Below the pieces are notes generated by a model that made no database searches, was not told where the DNA came from, and saw only the letters and a program-made list of their open reading frames with translations. 64,000 nucleotides of DNA from Proteinivorax tanatarense. Its GTDB lineage: Bacteria > Bacillota > Proteinivoracia > Proteinivoracales > Proteinivoracaceae. Within the stretch, counting starts at the first letter, position 1, and each line of letters begins with the position of its first letter. Shown here one piece after another: positions 26,137 to 34,615 of this stretch. The stretch covers positions 868,001-932,000 of the forward strand of contig NZ_CP158367.1 in assembly GCF_040267685.1 (NCBI RefSeq), in the 5' to 3' direction. Both the position numbers and the translations under genes were made by a program.

Positions 26137-27750
26137 TTACCATCCATATATAGCGCCATCAGTACGACTTTCAGTGCCTCCAATTAATACTTTTGTATCT
26201 GGTCGTCTCCAGATAATCTGTCCTCTGCCAAAACTTCCAGAGTTATGAGCTAACTGTACTTTGTGTCCTTTAGCAGATAACTGGGAAGCTATATGGTTAG
26301 GTACCGATTGTTCTAAGGTTATAGTTTTGTCTTTGATCCATTGCCATCTAGGTGCATCTAAAGCAGCTTGAGGGTTTAAGCCAAAATCAATACAATTCAT
26401 TATGACTTGCATATGGCCTTGAGGTTGCATAAATCCACCCATTACCCCAAATGGACCGATAGGGCTACTGTCTTTTGAGACAAACCCAGGAATTATAGTA
26501 TGGAAGGTTTTTTTTCCAGGTTCTAATCGGTTTTCATGATTCTTATTTAAGGAAAAATTATGACCACGGTTTTGTAGGGCGATTCCAGTGCCAGGAACTA
26601 CTAGGCCAGAACCGAATCCCATATAGTTGCTTTGGATAAAAGAAACCATATTTCCTTCTTCATCTGCAGTTGCTAAGTAAACAGTTCCTCCTTTAGGAGG
26701 GTCACCTGCTTCTGGCTGTATGGCTTCCGTACCTATTAGGTTTCTTCTGCTTTTTGCATAGTCACTAGATAATAACTTCTCGATAGGGACACTCATTTTT
26801 TTCTCATCAGTGATATATTTTAAACCATCCACAAAAGCTAACTTTAAAGCTTCAATTTGTTTATGATATGTTTCTGCACAGTCTTTTTCAATGAAATTTA
26901 AGCCACTGGCTATGTTCAGTGCCAAAAGTGCTATAGCTCCTTGACCATTAGGGGGAATTTCCCAGATATCATATCCCCTATAATTTGTTTTTATGGGCTT
27001 TACCCATTGAGGAGTAAACTGCTCTAAATCACTTTTTTGTATAAAACCGTCATATTGTTTAGAAAAAGAATCTATTTGCTCAGCTAACTCTCCCTTATAA
27101 AAAGATTCTCCTCTGGTTTTAGCAATTGACTTTAGAGTGTCAGCATGATTTTTAGACTTCCATATATCTCCAGGTTGTAAAGGTTTGTTGTCGGGTGCAA
27201 AAGTTTCAAACCAAAATTTAAATTGTTCTCCAACAAGAGATTTTTTGTATGCTTTGTAAGCAGCTTGCCAATAGTATGATAGAGTGGGGGATAGAGGATA
27301 GCCATGCTCAGCATAGTCAATGGCTGGTTTTAGCACTTCTTCTAAGGGGAGCTTGCCAAATCTTTTAGAAAGAGCGGACCAAGCAGCGGGAACTCCGGGG
27401 ACGGTTACTGGGATAAAACCATGCTTAGGCATTTCTGTATATCCTCTCTTTTTTACTGAGTCTATGGAAATTGAACTGGGAGCCTGTCCACTAGAATTTA
27501 GGCCATAAATTTTATCTTTAACCCAAACAATGGCAAAAGCATCTCCTCCAATACCGTTTGAGGTTGGTTCTACTACAGTTAAGCAAGCAGCTGTAGCTAT
27601 GGCTGCATCAATGGCATTTCCACCTTTTTTCATGATTTCTAATCCAGCTTGAGCTGCAAGTGGTTGCGAGGTTGCTACCATACCTTTTTTTGCAAATGTG
27701 GCATTGCGCCTAGAAGCGTAAGGGTAGTGCATGGGGTCGTTGTTGTACAT
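26137..27750 (-). CDS. Gamma-glutamyltransferase family protein (cytoplasmic)
   Basis: The 537-residue Ntn hydrolase has VATSQPLAAQAG and GGNAIDAAIA near the N terminus, EPTSNGIGGDAF, and the nucleophile Thr356 in GGTVYLAT where self-cleavage would occur, followed by GFGSGLVVPGTG. There is no signal peptide, unlike the secreted Ggt, so it resembles YwrD-type cytoplasmic members. I place the start at ATG 27750, ten bases after AAGGAG; an upstream ATG at 27771 is before that site. It would split or transfer gamma-glutamyl groups of glutathione-like peptides. Confidence 0.9.
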   Translation of the reverse strand: MYNNDPMHYPYASRRNATFAKKGMVATSQPLAAQAGLEIMKKGGNAIDAAIATAACLTVVEPTSNGIGGDAFAIVWVKDKIYGLNSSGQAPSSISIDSVKKRGYTEMPKHGFIPVTVPGVPAAWSALSKRFGKLPLEEVLKPAIDYAEHGYPLSPTLSYYWQAAYKAYKKSLVGEQFKFWFETFAPDNKPLQPGDIWKSKNHADTLKSIAKTRGESFYKGELAEQIDSFSKQYDGFIQKSDLEQFTPQWVKPIKTNYRGYDIWEIPPNGQGAIALLALNIASGLNFIEKDCAETYHKQIEALKLAFVDGLKYITDEKKMSVPIEKLLSSDYAKSRRNLIGTEAIQPEAGDPPKGGTVYLATADEEGNMVSFIQSNYMGFGSGLVVPGTGIALQNRGHNFSLNKNHENRLEPGKKTFHTIIPGFVSKDSSPIGPFGVMGGFMQPQGHMQVIMNCIDFGLNPQAALDAPRWQWIKDKTITLEQSVPNHIASQLSAKGHKVQLAHNSGSFGRGQIIWRRPDTKVLIGGTESRTDGAIYGW

Positions 27751-27925
27751 AAAGTATTCACTCCTTTTCATATACTTATTGATATTACTTTAATTATAAA
27801 TGAAAAACCAAAACTTTCATAATATAAATTCACACTTTATGGCATAAACTATTTATTAATTTCGTTTTTTTTGTTAAAATAAATTCATTAGACTTAACAA
27901 CTTAATTTGTAAAGCGAGGTCTGTT

Positions 27926-28486
27926 ATGAAAAAATTTGTGATAAATGTGTGGGGAAAATTAGACATATATTATGCTAAACTTATGGGTTTGTATAGCATC
28001 AAAAAAAATGGTGAGGATTCTATAATACGGGCTCGCTTTGTTAAACACTGGGGATCTGATATAACTTTAAAAGATGGTACCATTATTAAAAAGAATGATC
28101 TTTTGCTTAAAATACACATACACAATGTAAAGTTTATCAAGGAACTTTCTACTATTAATTCGCCGATTAGAAAAGGAATGCATGCTTATAAGGAAGTGGA
28201 ACAAGCTATGCCCGGATTGGCTGATTTTATAGAATCCCATCCCAAATGCGAAACTATAAAAGCCGTTGTAGGTGTGACAATGCTCACAAAGGGAACTTAT
28301 CGGTTGGGATTTGAAGAAAAAATAATTACAAACGTATGTTATAGGTGGATGAAATACCTTTCTCAAGTGCCTATATACTACTTATCCAATGGATGTATCA
28401 ACAAAAAAATGTTTCAAAAAAACAGAGTGAAATTTTTATTACAATCAAAAGAATCAATCTTAAACAAAAGTAAACTTGCCTCATAG
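27926..28486 (+). CDS. YkoP-like protein
   Basis: The 186-residue protein resembles the YkoP family, also found as a domain fused to polysaccharide deacetylases. The central IHNVKF segment follows TLKDGTIIKKNDLLLKIHIHN, the most family-like stretch. No signal peptide or membrane helix is seen. Function unknown. It is 62 bases before the LytS-type kinase but the gap carries a small hairpin (ATAGCTATTGCTTAGCAATAGCTAT), so it may be separately transcribed. Confidence 0.6.
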   Translation: MKKFVINVWGKLDIYYAKLMGLYSIKKNGEDSIIRARFVKHWGSDITLKDGTIIKKNDLLLKIHIHNVKFIKELSTINSPIRKGMHAYKEVEQAMPGLADFIESHPKCETIKAVVGVTMLTKGTYRLGFEEKIITNVCYRWMKYLSQVPIYYLSNGCINKKMFQKNRVKFLLQSKESILNKSKLAS

Positions 28487-28548
28487 CTATTGCTTAGCAA
28501 TAGCTATATTTTATTCAAATTTCCTTTAAATGATAAAGGGGTGTTTGT

Positions 28549-30255
28549 ATGGATATAACTGTATATCAATTGCTAAAAAGTATGATTAATAATGTAGCCA
28601 TAATTGTTATGTTAGCTTTCATATTAACTAAAATACCTATTTTTAATAGATTGTTATTAAAGCATAGGCAAGTGGGACTAAAAGGCAAACTTATTTTAGC
28701 TTTAATATTTGGGTTGTTTGGCATTTTAGCCACATATAATGGCTTTCCGGTAAAAGGAGCGATAGCTAATGCTAGAGTTATTGGGGTAATTGCTGGGGGG
28801 CTTGTGGGCGGACCAATAGTTGGTATTGGAGCAGGAATTATTGCTGGAGCACACCGGTATGCAATAGATATCGGTGGATTTACAGCTTTAGCATGTGGGT
28901 TGGCTACGGTAGTAGAAGGGTTTATCGGGGGATATGCCCATGACAAAGCAGCTGTTAAGCCTGTTAAAGCATCTTTTGCTTTTAAAGTTGGAGTAGTAGC
29001 TGAGCTAACTCAGATGGCGATGATTCTTCTTATAGCTAGGCCTTTTGCTGATAGCCTAGAGCTGGTTAAGATAATTATAATACCAATGACTTTAATGAAC
29101 TCACTGGGGATAGCTTTATTTGTTATGGTAATACAAAATATTTATGGAGAAAGGGAAAAAACTGCATCAAAACAAGCTCAAATGGTGTTAAAGATTGCCG
29201 ATCAAACTCTTCCTTTCTTTCGCCACGGTTTAAATAACTACTCAGCAGCTGAAGCAACTAAAATTATTCATAAACACACCCAAGCTGTTGCAGTGGCGAT
29301 AACTGATAAAGATAAAATTATCGGTTTTGAAGGTGCTGGAAGGGACCATCACAAGCCAGGGATGCCTATTAGAACTCGTATGGCGAAAGAAGTGATTAAA
29401 ACAGGAACAAGTAAAGTTGCGGGCCGAAAAATGGATATTCACTGTGGGCACAAATCATGTCGCTTGAATTCTGCAATAATGGTTCCTTTAAAAAATAGGG
29501 ATCGCAGCATAGGGTCTCTTGTTATTTTTAGCGACCAAAGCAATGGTATCTCTTCGATTGAAGTAGAGCTTGCTACCGGGCTTGCTCAGCTATTTTCAAC
29601 TCAGATAGAGCTAAGCAATATTGAAAAGCAAAAACAAGATTTGGCACGGGCAGAGCTGAACGCTTTACAAGCTCAAATCAATCCACATTTTCTGTTTAAT
29701 GCTTTAAATACGATAGTTTCTTATATAAGGATAAAACCCGATGTGGCTAGAGAACTTCTTATTCATTTAGGAGATTTTTTTCGGAAAAATTTAGATCAAG
29801 CACAGCAAATGGTTACACTTCAAACGGAAATTAAGCATGTTAAGTCCTATATTGCTATAGAAAAGGCTCGTTTTGGCGATAAACTGGACATTCGTTATGA
29901 TATAAATCAAGCCCAAAGTTATATGGTTCCCTCTTTGATTTTGCAACCACTGGTAGAAAACTCCGTAAAACACGGGCTACTTCCTAAAAAAGCAGGAGGC
30001 GAAATTAGAGTTTCCAGTAAAATAAAGGATAATAATCTTTTTATAAAAATATGGGATAACGGTGTGGGAATGGATACCAGTATGCACCAACAAAGAAAAA
30101 CTGAATCTGGCATAGGACTTGTAAATGTAGATGATAGGCTTAAAAACCTTTACGGAGAAGGCTACAGTTTGAGTATCGATAGCGAAAAAGGAAAGTTTAC
30201 TGAAATATCAATGTTAATTCCTTTGCAATCAAGTAGGAGGTTAAAGCATGGATAA
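28549..30255 (+). CDS. lytS: LytS-family sensor histidine kinase (5TMR_LYT, GAF, HisKA_LytS)
   Basis: The 568-residue kinase has an N-terminal 5TMR_LYT membrane sensor (helices from residue 10 to about 205), then a GAF-like domain, and a C-terminal LytS-type kinase with the phospho-acceptor His380 in NPHFLFNAL. ATPase motifs are PSLILQPLVENSVKHG (N box), IWDNGVGMD and GIGLVNV. It overlaps the response regulator by 8 bases. With the CstA-type gene downstream the set parallels E. coli BtsS/BtsR-BtsT, which senses and imports pyruvate; the signal here is inferred, not shown. Confidence 0.93.
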   Translation: MDITVYQLLKSMINNVAIIVMLAFILTKIPIFNRLLLKHRQVGLKGKLILALIFGLFGILATYNGFPVKGAIANARVIGVIAGGLVGGPIVGIGAGIIAGAHRYAIDIGGFTALACGLATVVEGFIGGYAHDKAAVKPVKASFAFKVGVVAELTQMAMILLIARPFADSLELVKIIIIPMTLMNSLGIALFVMVIQNIYGEREKTASKQAQMVLKIADQTLPFFRHGLNNYSAAEATKIIHKHTQAVAVAITDKDKIIGFEGAGRDHHKPGMPIRTRMAKEVIKTGTSKVAGRKMDIHCGHKSCRLNSAIMVPLKNRDRSIGSLVIFSDQSNGISSIEVELATGLAQLFSTQIELSNIEKQKQDLARAELNALQAQINPHFLFNALNTIVSYIRIKPDVARELLIHLGDFFRKNLDQAQQMVTLQTEIKHVKSYIAIEKARFGDKLDIRYDINQAQSYMVPSLILQPLVENSVKHGLLPKKAGGEIRVSSKIKDNNLFIKIWDNGVGMDTSMHQQRKTESGIGLVNVDDRLKNLYGEGYSLSIDSEKGKFTEISMLIPLQSSRRLKHG

Positions 30256-30973
30256 AATAAAAGTAGCAATCATAGATGATGAACTGCCATCAAGGGAAGA
30301 ACTGAAATTTCTGTTATCTCATCGTCGAGAGTTGGATATAGCTTACGAAGCTGATAATTTTGAAGATGCTTTTGACTTAGTTAATCATAAAGATATAGAT
30401 CTGTTATTTTTGGATATTCAGTTAAAGGATAAAAGTGGTGTTGATTTAGCTGAAATTATTGACCATAAAAATATAGAAATAATTTTTGCCACTGCTTATG
30501 ACATGTATGCGGTAAAGGCCTTTTCGCTAAATGCAGTGGATTATTTGTTAAAGCCTTTTTCACAGTTACGGGTTGAAAAGGCTGTAAATAAAGCTTTAAA
30601 TAAAATATTAAAAGAACGAGATGTTAAAAAAAGCTATCCTCAGAAATTAACTTTCTGGAAAGGTGAAAAAATGCATGTCATCTCTCCAGAAGAAATAGTT
30701 TTTATTACAGTAGATGAAAAACAGGTAAAGATATATACAGACAAAGGGATTTTTTTTGACCATACAACTCTTAAGGATGTACAACAAAAGTTAGAACCTA
30801 AAAGTTTTATAAAAACTCATAGAAGCTATGTTATTAATTTAGAAAAAATTTCTGAAATAATTCCTTGGTTTAATAGCACCTTTAATCTAAAAATGGAAAA
30901 GTATACACAGATGAAAATACCGGTAAGTCGTAGCTATCTCCAAAACTTTAAGAAAGAATTAGGACTCTCCTGA
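30248..30973 (+). CDS. LytTR-family response regulator
   Basis: The 241-residue regulator has an N-terminal receiver with phospho-acceptor Asp56 (LLFLDIQL), conserved Lys in LLKPF, and a C-terminal LytTR DNA-binding domain (residues ~135-238, with KTHRSYVINL). It overlaps lytS by 8 bases. LytTR regulators bind two direct repeats spaced about two helical turns; such repeats lie just downstream, before the CstA-type gene. Confidence 0.94.
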   Translation: MDKIKVAIIDDELPSREELKFLLSHRRELDIAYEADNFEDAFDLVNHKDIDLLFLDIQLKDKSGVDLAEIIDHKNIEIIFATAYDMYAVKAFSLNAVDYLLKPFSQLRVEKAVNKALNKILKERDVKKSYPQKLTFWKGEKMHVISPEEIVFITVDEKQVKIYTDKGIFFDHTTLKDVQQKLEPKSFIKTHRSYVINLEKISEIIPWFNSTFNLKMEKYTQMKIPVSRSYLQNFKKELGLS

Positions 30974-30997
30974 CCCAATACTTGTTAATAAGGTTGA

Positions 30998-31030
30998 ATT
31001 TTTGCAAGTAAACCTAAGATTTTTGCAACT
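30998..31030 (+). promoter_or_regulatory. LytTR-type direct-repeat operator upstream of the cstA-like gene
   Basis: ATTTTTGCAAGT (30998-31009) and ATTTTTGCAACT (31019-31030) differ at one base and repeat every 21 bp, two helical turns. They end 35 bases before a TATAAT -10 (31066-31071) that lacks a proper -35, the layout of an activator-dependent promoter. Confidence 0.82.
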
Positions 31031-31112
31031 TAAGAAATTATCCCCTTTTTTTAAAAATATAGTTTTATAATGTAATTGATAAAATTATAAAATTTTAACA
31101 GGGGGCTAAACA

Positions 31113-32534
31113 ATGTATACATTTTTAGGTTCTATTGCATTATTAATTTTAGGATACTTTGTTTATGGAGCATTTGTAGAAAAAGTTTTTGGTGTCAAAG
31201 AGGATAATCCCACCCCAGCAAAACAAATGTCTGATGGTGTGGATTACGTTGAAATGGACTGGAAAAAGATATTTTTGATTCAGTTTTTAAATATCGCGGG
31301 ACTAGGCCCAATATTTGGTGCTGTAGCAGGTGCATTGTGGGGCCCTGCGGCGTTTATCTGGATTGTGTTAGGTTCCATTTTTGCTGGAGCTGTTCATGAT
31401 TTTTTCTCTGGGATGCTTTCTATAAGGCATAAGGGGTCAAGTGCTTCAGAGATTATAGGTATTTATCTTGGTGACAACGTCAAAAAAATCATGCGAGTTT
31501 TTTCTGTAGTATTGCTAGTTTTAGTAGGTACAGTTTTTATGGCAGGTCCCGCAGGGATTTTGGCAGATTTAACTGGCATTGCAGCTCGTACATGGATTAT
31601 GATAATTTTAGGTTATTACTTTATAGCTACCATACTGCCTGTTGATAAAGTTATAGGTAAAGTTTATCCTTTATTCGGTGCAGCCCTTTTAATAATGGCT
31701 GGAGGTATAGCCATTGGTTTATTTGCAAATGGGTATGAAATTCCAGAGCTAGTTTTTGAAAACTTACATCCAGAAGGTGCTCCCATTTGGCCACTTTTAT
31801 TTATAACGATAGCTTGTGGTGCTATTAGTGGGTTTCATGCAACTCAATCACCAATGATGGCACGCTGTGTTAGTAACGAAAAACATGGCAGAAAAGTTTT
31901 TTATGGAACTATGATTGCTGAAGGTATTATAGCTTTAATTTGGGCAGCTGCAGCAATGACTTTCTTTGGAGGAACTGAAGGTTTGGGACTGGCTTTGGGA
32001 GAAGCTGGGGGAAACCAAGCTCCTATTGTTAGAGAGATTTCCACTGAACTAATGGGTGTTGTTGGTGGTGTTTTAGCAATGTTAGGAGTGGTAGCAGCGC
32101 CAATAACATCAGGTGATACTGCTTTTAGAAGCGCTAGGCTAACCATAGCAGATGCCTTTGGATACAAGCAGGGGCCTATCGCAAAAAGGTTAATAGTGGC
32201 ACTGCCACTATTTGCAGTTGGGTTTACTTTAACATTTATTGATTTTGATGTTATTTGGAGATACTTTGCTTGGTCAAACCAAACTTTAGCTATGTTTATG
32301 CTTTGGGCCTCTGCTGCTTACCTTTATGTCAATGATAAACTTCACTGGGTTGCTTCAGTTCCTGCAACTTTTATGACAGCTGTTTCGGTGACTTATATCC
32401 TGCAAGCGGAAGAAGGATTTAAGCTAGCAACTTCTATATCATATCCTGTTGGAATTGTTGCCGCTATAACAGTTTTAACCTTGTTTATATTTACAGGTAA
32501 AAAGTGGCCAAAACATAATCAAATTTCTAGCTAA
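31113..32534 (+). CDS. cstA: CstA-family carbon-starvation transporter (probable pyruvate or peptide uptake)
   Basis: The 473-residue membrane protein has about thirteen helices and CstA landmarks: GPIFGAVAGALWGPAA, DFFSGMLSIRHKGSSASEI and GFHATQSPMMARC. It is shorter than E. coli CstA/BtsT (about 700), as usual in the Gram-positive form. In E. coli this family imports pyruvate or peptides. The upstream LytS/LytT pair and the repeat operator make this the regulated target; pyruvate as substrate is inferred from the E. coli system. Confidence 0.92.
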   Translation: MYTFLGSIALLILGYFVYGAFVEKVFGVKEDNPTPAKQMSDGVDYVEMDWKKIFLIQFLNIAGLGPIFGAVAGALWGPAAFIWIVLGSIFAGAVHDFFSGMLSIRHKGSSASEIIGIYLGDNVKKIMRVFSVVLLVLVGTVFMAGPAGILADLTGIAARTWIMIILGYYFIATILPVDKVIGKVYPLFGAALLIMAGGIAIGLFANGYEIPELVFENLHPEGAPIWPLLFITIACGAISGFHATQSPMMARCVSNEKHGRKVFYGTMIAEGIIALIWAAAAMTFFGGTEGLGLALGEAGGNQAPIVREISTELMGVVGGVLAMLGVVAAPITSGDTAFRSARLTIADAFGYKQGPIAKRLIVALPLFAVGFTLTFIDFDVIWRYFAWSNQTLAMFMLWASAAYLYVNDKLHWVASVPATFMTAVSVTYILQAEEGFKLATSISYPVGIVAAITVLTLFIFTGKKWPKHNQISS

Positions 32535-32544
32535 TTGCTTATTA

Positions 32545-32572
32545 TAGAGCCTTCTGAATTTAGAAGGCTCTA
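32545..32572 (+). terminator. Hairpin after cstA
   Basis: TAGAGCCTTCT pairs with AGAAGGCTCTA. It lacks a T tract, so termination strength is uncertain. Confidence 0.6.
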
Positions 32573-32599
32573 ATAAATATTAAATAAGTTTAATAATTG

Positions 32600-32628
32600 T
32601 TGACAATTGTAAAAAATTGAATTATTAT
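32600..32628 (+). promoter_or_regulatory. Promoter of the multidrug ABC exporter operon
   Basis: TTGACA (32600-32605) and TATTAT (32623-32628) are 17 bp apart, directly before the leader peptide. Confidence 0.72.
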
Positions 32629-32664
32629 AAAATGGTAACAAAAAATCAAAAGGAGGTAGGGAAG

Positions 32665-32745
32665 ATGAAAATTTTACGTGCTGGTATTTTAATTAATAAA
32701 ATATTACTGTCTAGCCCTGCCCATTTTAAAGATAGCGATTATTAG
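32665..32745 (+). CDS. Leader peptide (bmrB-like)
   Basis: A 26-codon frame with an excellent AGGAGG site (32651-32656) encodes MKILRAGILINKILLSSPAHF.... It lies between the promoter and two tandem terminators, before the ABC exporter. The layout matches the bmrB leader of B. subtilis bmrCD, where drug-stalled ribosomes on the leader prevent termination. The peptide itself is not similar to any I know. Confidence 0.72.
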   Translation: MKILRAGILINKILLSSPAHFKDSDY

Positions 32746-32835
32746 TACTCACTGTTAAATAATATGGAGACATGGGCTTAATGTCCATGTTTTTTTATGT
32801 TTAAAAAGCCATGGGATACCTATGGCTTTTTTTGT
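32719..32835 (+). promoter_or_regulatory. Transcription attenuator with two tandem terminators
   Basis: Hairpin 1 is ACATGG (32770-32775) with CCATGT (32785-32790) and a T7 tract. Hairpin 2 is AAAAAGCCAT (32803-32812) with ATGGCTTTTT (32822-32831) and a T run. GCCCAT inside the leader frame (32719-32724) is complementary to ATGGGC (32772-32777) of hairpin 1. Translation of the leader could therefore switch hairpin 1. Confidence 0.75.
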
Positions 32836-32881
32836 ACTTTTATCCTCTTGAAAATGGGTAGAAAGAAAAGGAGGGGCAAAC

Positions 32882-34615
32882 TTGAAGAGAGTTGCAAAAT
32901 ATGTTTTGAAGTATAAAGTGTTATTTTTAATTCCATTGCTAGCTATGCTTACTTTTATAGCACTGGATTTAATTCAACCATACATTATTGGTCGTATAAT
33001 AGATGATGTTATAGAGGAAGGTAACATGTCAATGCTAAATAGCCTTATTATGGCGTTATTAATCATAACTTTAGGAAAAGCAATTTTTATTTACATTAGT
33101 GAATATCTTTTTGAAGTAGCTGGAGCTAAAACTAGCATCGATATTAGAGAAGATTTATTTAATCATATACAGAGGTTACCTTTTAATTATTTTGATGGTA
33201 TTAGTACCGGTGAAATAATGTCTAGAACAACTGAAGATGTCAATAAAATTTGGATGGGATTAGGATTTATTATAAGATTTATGGTGGAAAATATAGTGTA
33301 CTTTACTTTAGCGTCGATAATGCTGTTTAGCTATAATTGGCAGTTAGCAATAATAACCCTATCAGTAATGCCGATTATGGCAAAAGTTGCCTTTGCTTTT
33401 GAAAAAAAGGTGGGGAATACATTTGAAAAAATAAGCGATCAAAATGCTACGTTAAACACAGCTGCTCAAGAAAACTTAGCTGGAATTAGACTTGTTAAAG
33501 CATTTGCTAGAGAAAGATACGAAATTGAAAAATTTCTAAAAGAAAACGACAAATACTACCAATATAATTTAGAAAATGCTCAGATAGTTTCTAAATACAA
33601 TCCAATACTTGAGTTTTTAAGCAACCTGACTTTAGTTTTAGTAGTAACTGTAGGTGGAAACTTTGTCATTGGTGGCCAAATGAGCACAGGTGATTTGGTA
33701 GCATTTAATGGCTATGCGATGATGCTTGTATGGCCTTTGAGACTAATGGGGTGGTTAACTAATGTGCTAGCAGAATGTCAAGCGTCAGCAAAAAAAATCT
33801 TTAAAATAATGGATATTAAACCTAACATTAAAAGTCCTGATAATCCTAAGCAACCTAAAAATGTAAACGGTCATGTTGTTTTTGAAAATGTCTCATTTAA
33901 ACACAAAGGGAAATATATCTTAAAAGATATATCAATAGATGCAAAACCTGGGTCCACAGTTGCTATTATGGGTACAACTGGCTCTGGAAAAAGCTCTATC
34001 ATAAATTTAATAGGTAGATTTTATGACTGCACCCAAGGAAGCATTAAGGTAGATGGCGTTGATGTTAAAGATAGAGAGCTCAATGAACTAAGGGCAAATT
34101 TATCTGTAGTTATGCAGGATACTTTTCTTTTTTCAGATACTTTAAAAAACAATATCAAGTTTGGTGTTGAATCGACAACAGAAAAGGACTTTCAATCAGC
34201 TTGTCAAGATTCTATGGTAAGCGATTTCGTAGATGAAATGGAAGTTGGTTATGATACGGTAGTTGGAGAAAGAGGAGTAGGGTTGTCGGGGGGACAGAAA
34301 CAAAGGGTTTCAATTGCTAGGGCTTTGCTTAAAAAAAGTAAAATACTAATATTAGACGATGCTACATCGGCATTGGATATGGAGACAGAGTTTAATATAC
34401 AAAGAGCTGTGGATAATAGAAAAGGAATAACTAAGTTTATAATTGCTCATAGGATTTCAGCAGTTAAAAATGCCGATGAAATCTTGTTAATTGAAGATGG
34501 AAAAGTTGTGGAGCGAGGAAATCATTCTAGTTTGCTTTACAAAAAAGGGAAATATTATGAAATATATAAAGAGCAGTTTAAGGATATAGAGAACCAGACG
34601 CAGGAGGTGATATAA
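32882..34615 (+). CDS. ABC exporter subunit with degenerate catalytic site (BmrC-like)
   Basis: The 577-residue half-transporter has six membrane helices followed by an ATPase with Walker A GTTGSGKSS, signature LSGGQKQR and Walker B ILILDDATSALD. The catalytic Glu is Asp, the hallmark of the degenerate half of heterodimeric exporters such as TM287/288 and BmrCD. It starts at TTG 32882 after AAGGAGGGG and abuts the partner gene (TAA then ATG). Probable multidrug export. Confidence 0.92.
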   Translation: MKRVAKYVLKYKVLFLIPLLAMLTFIALDLIQPYIIGRIIDDVIEEGNMSMLNSLIMALLIITLGKAIFIYISEYLFEVAGAKTSIDIREDLFNHIQRLPFNYFDGISTGEIMSRTTEDVNKIWMGLGFIIRFMVENIVYFTLASIMLFSYNWQLAIITLSVMPIMAKVAFAFEKKVGNTFEKISDQNATLNTAAQENLAGIRLVKAFARERYEIEKFLKENDKYYQYNLENAQIVSKYNPILEFLSNLTLVLVVTVGGNFVIGGQMSTGDLVAFNGYAMMLVWPLRLMGWLTNVLAECQASAKKIFKIMDIKPNIKSPDNPKQPKNVNGHVVFENVSFKHKGKYILKDISIDAKPGSTVAIMGTTGSGKSSIINLIGRFYDCTQGSIKVDGVDVKDRELNELRANLSVVMQDTFLFSDTLKNNIKFGVESTTEKDFQSACQDSMVSDFVDEMEVGYDTVVGERGVGLSGGQKQRVSIARALLKKSKILILDDATSALDMETEFNIQRAVDNRKGITKFIIAHRISAVKNADEILLIEDGKVVERGNHSSLLYKKGKYYEIYKEQFKDIENQTQEVI

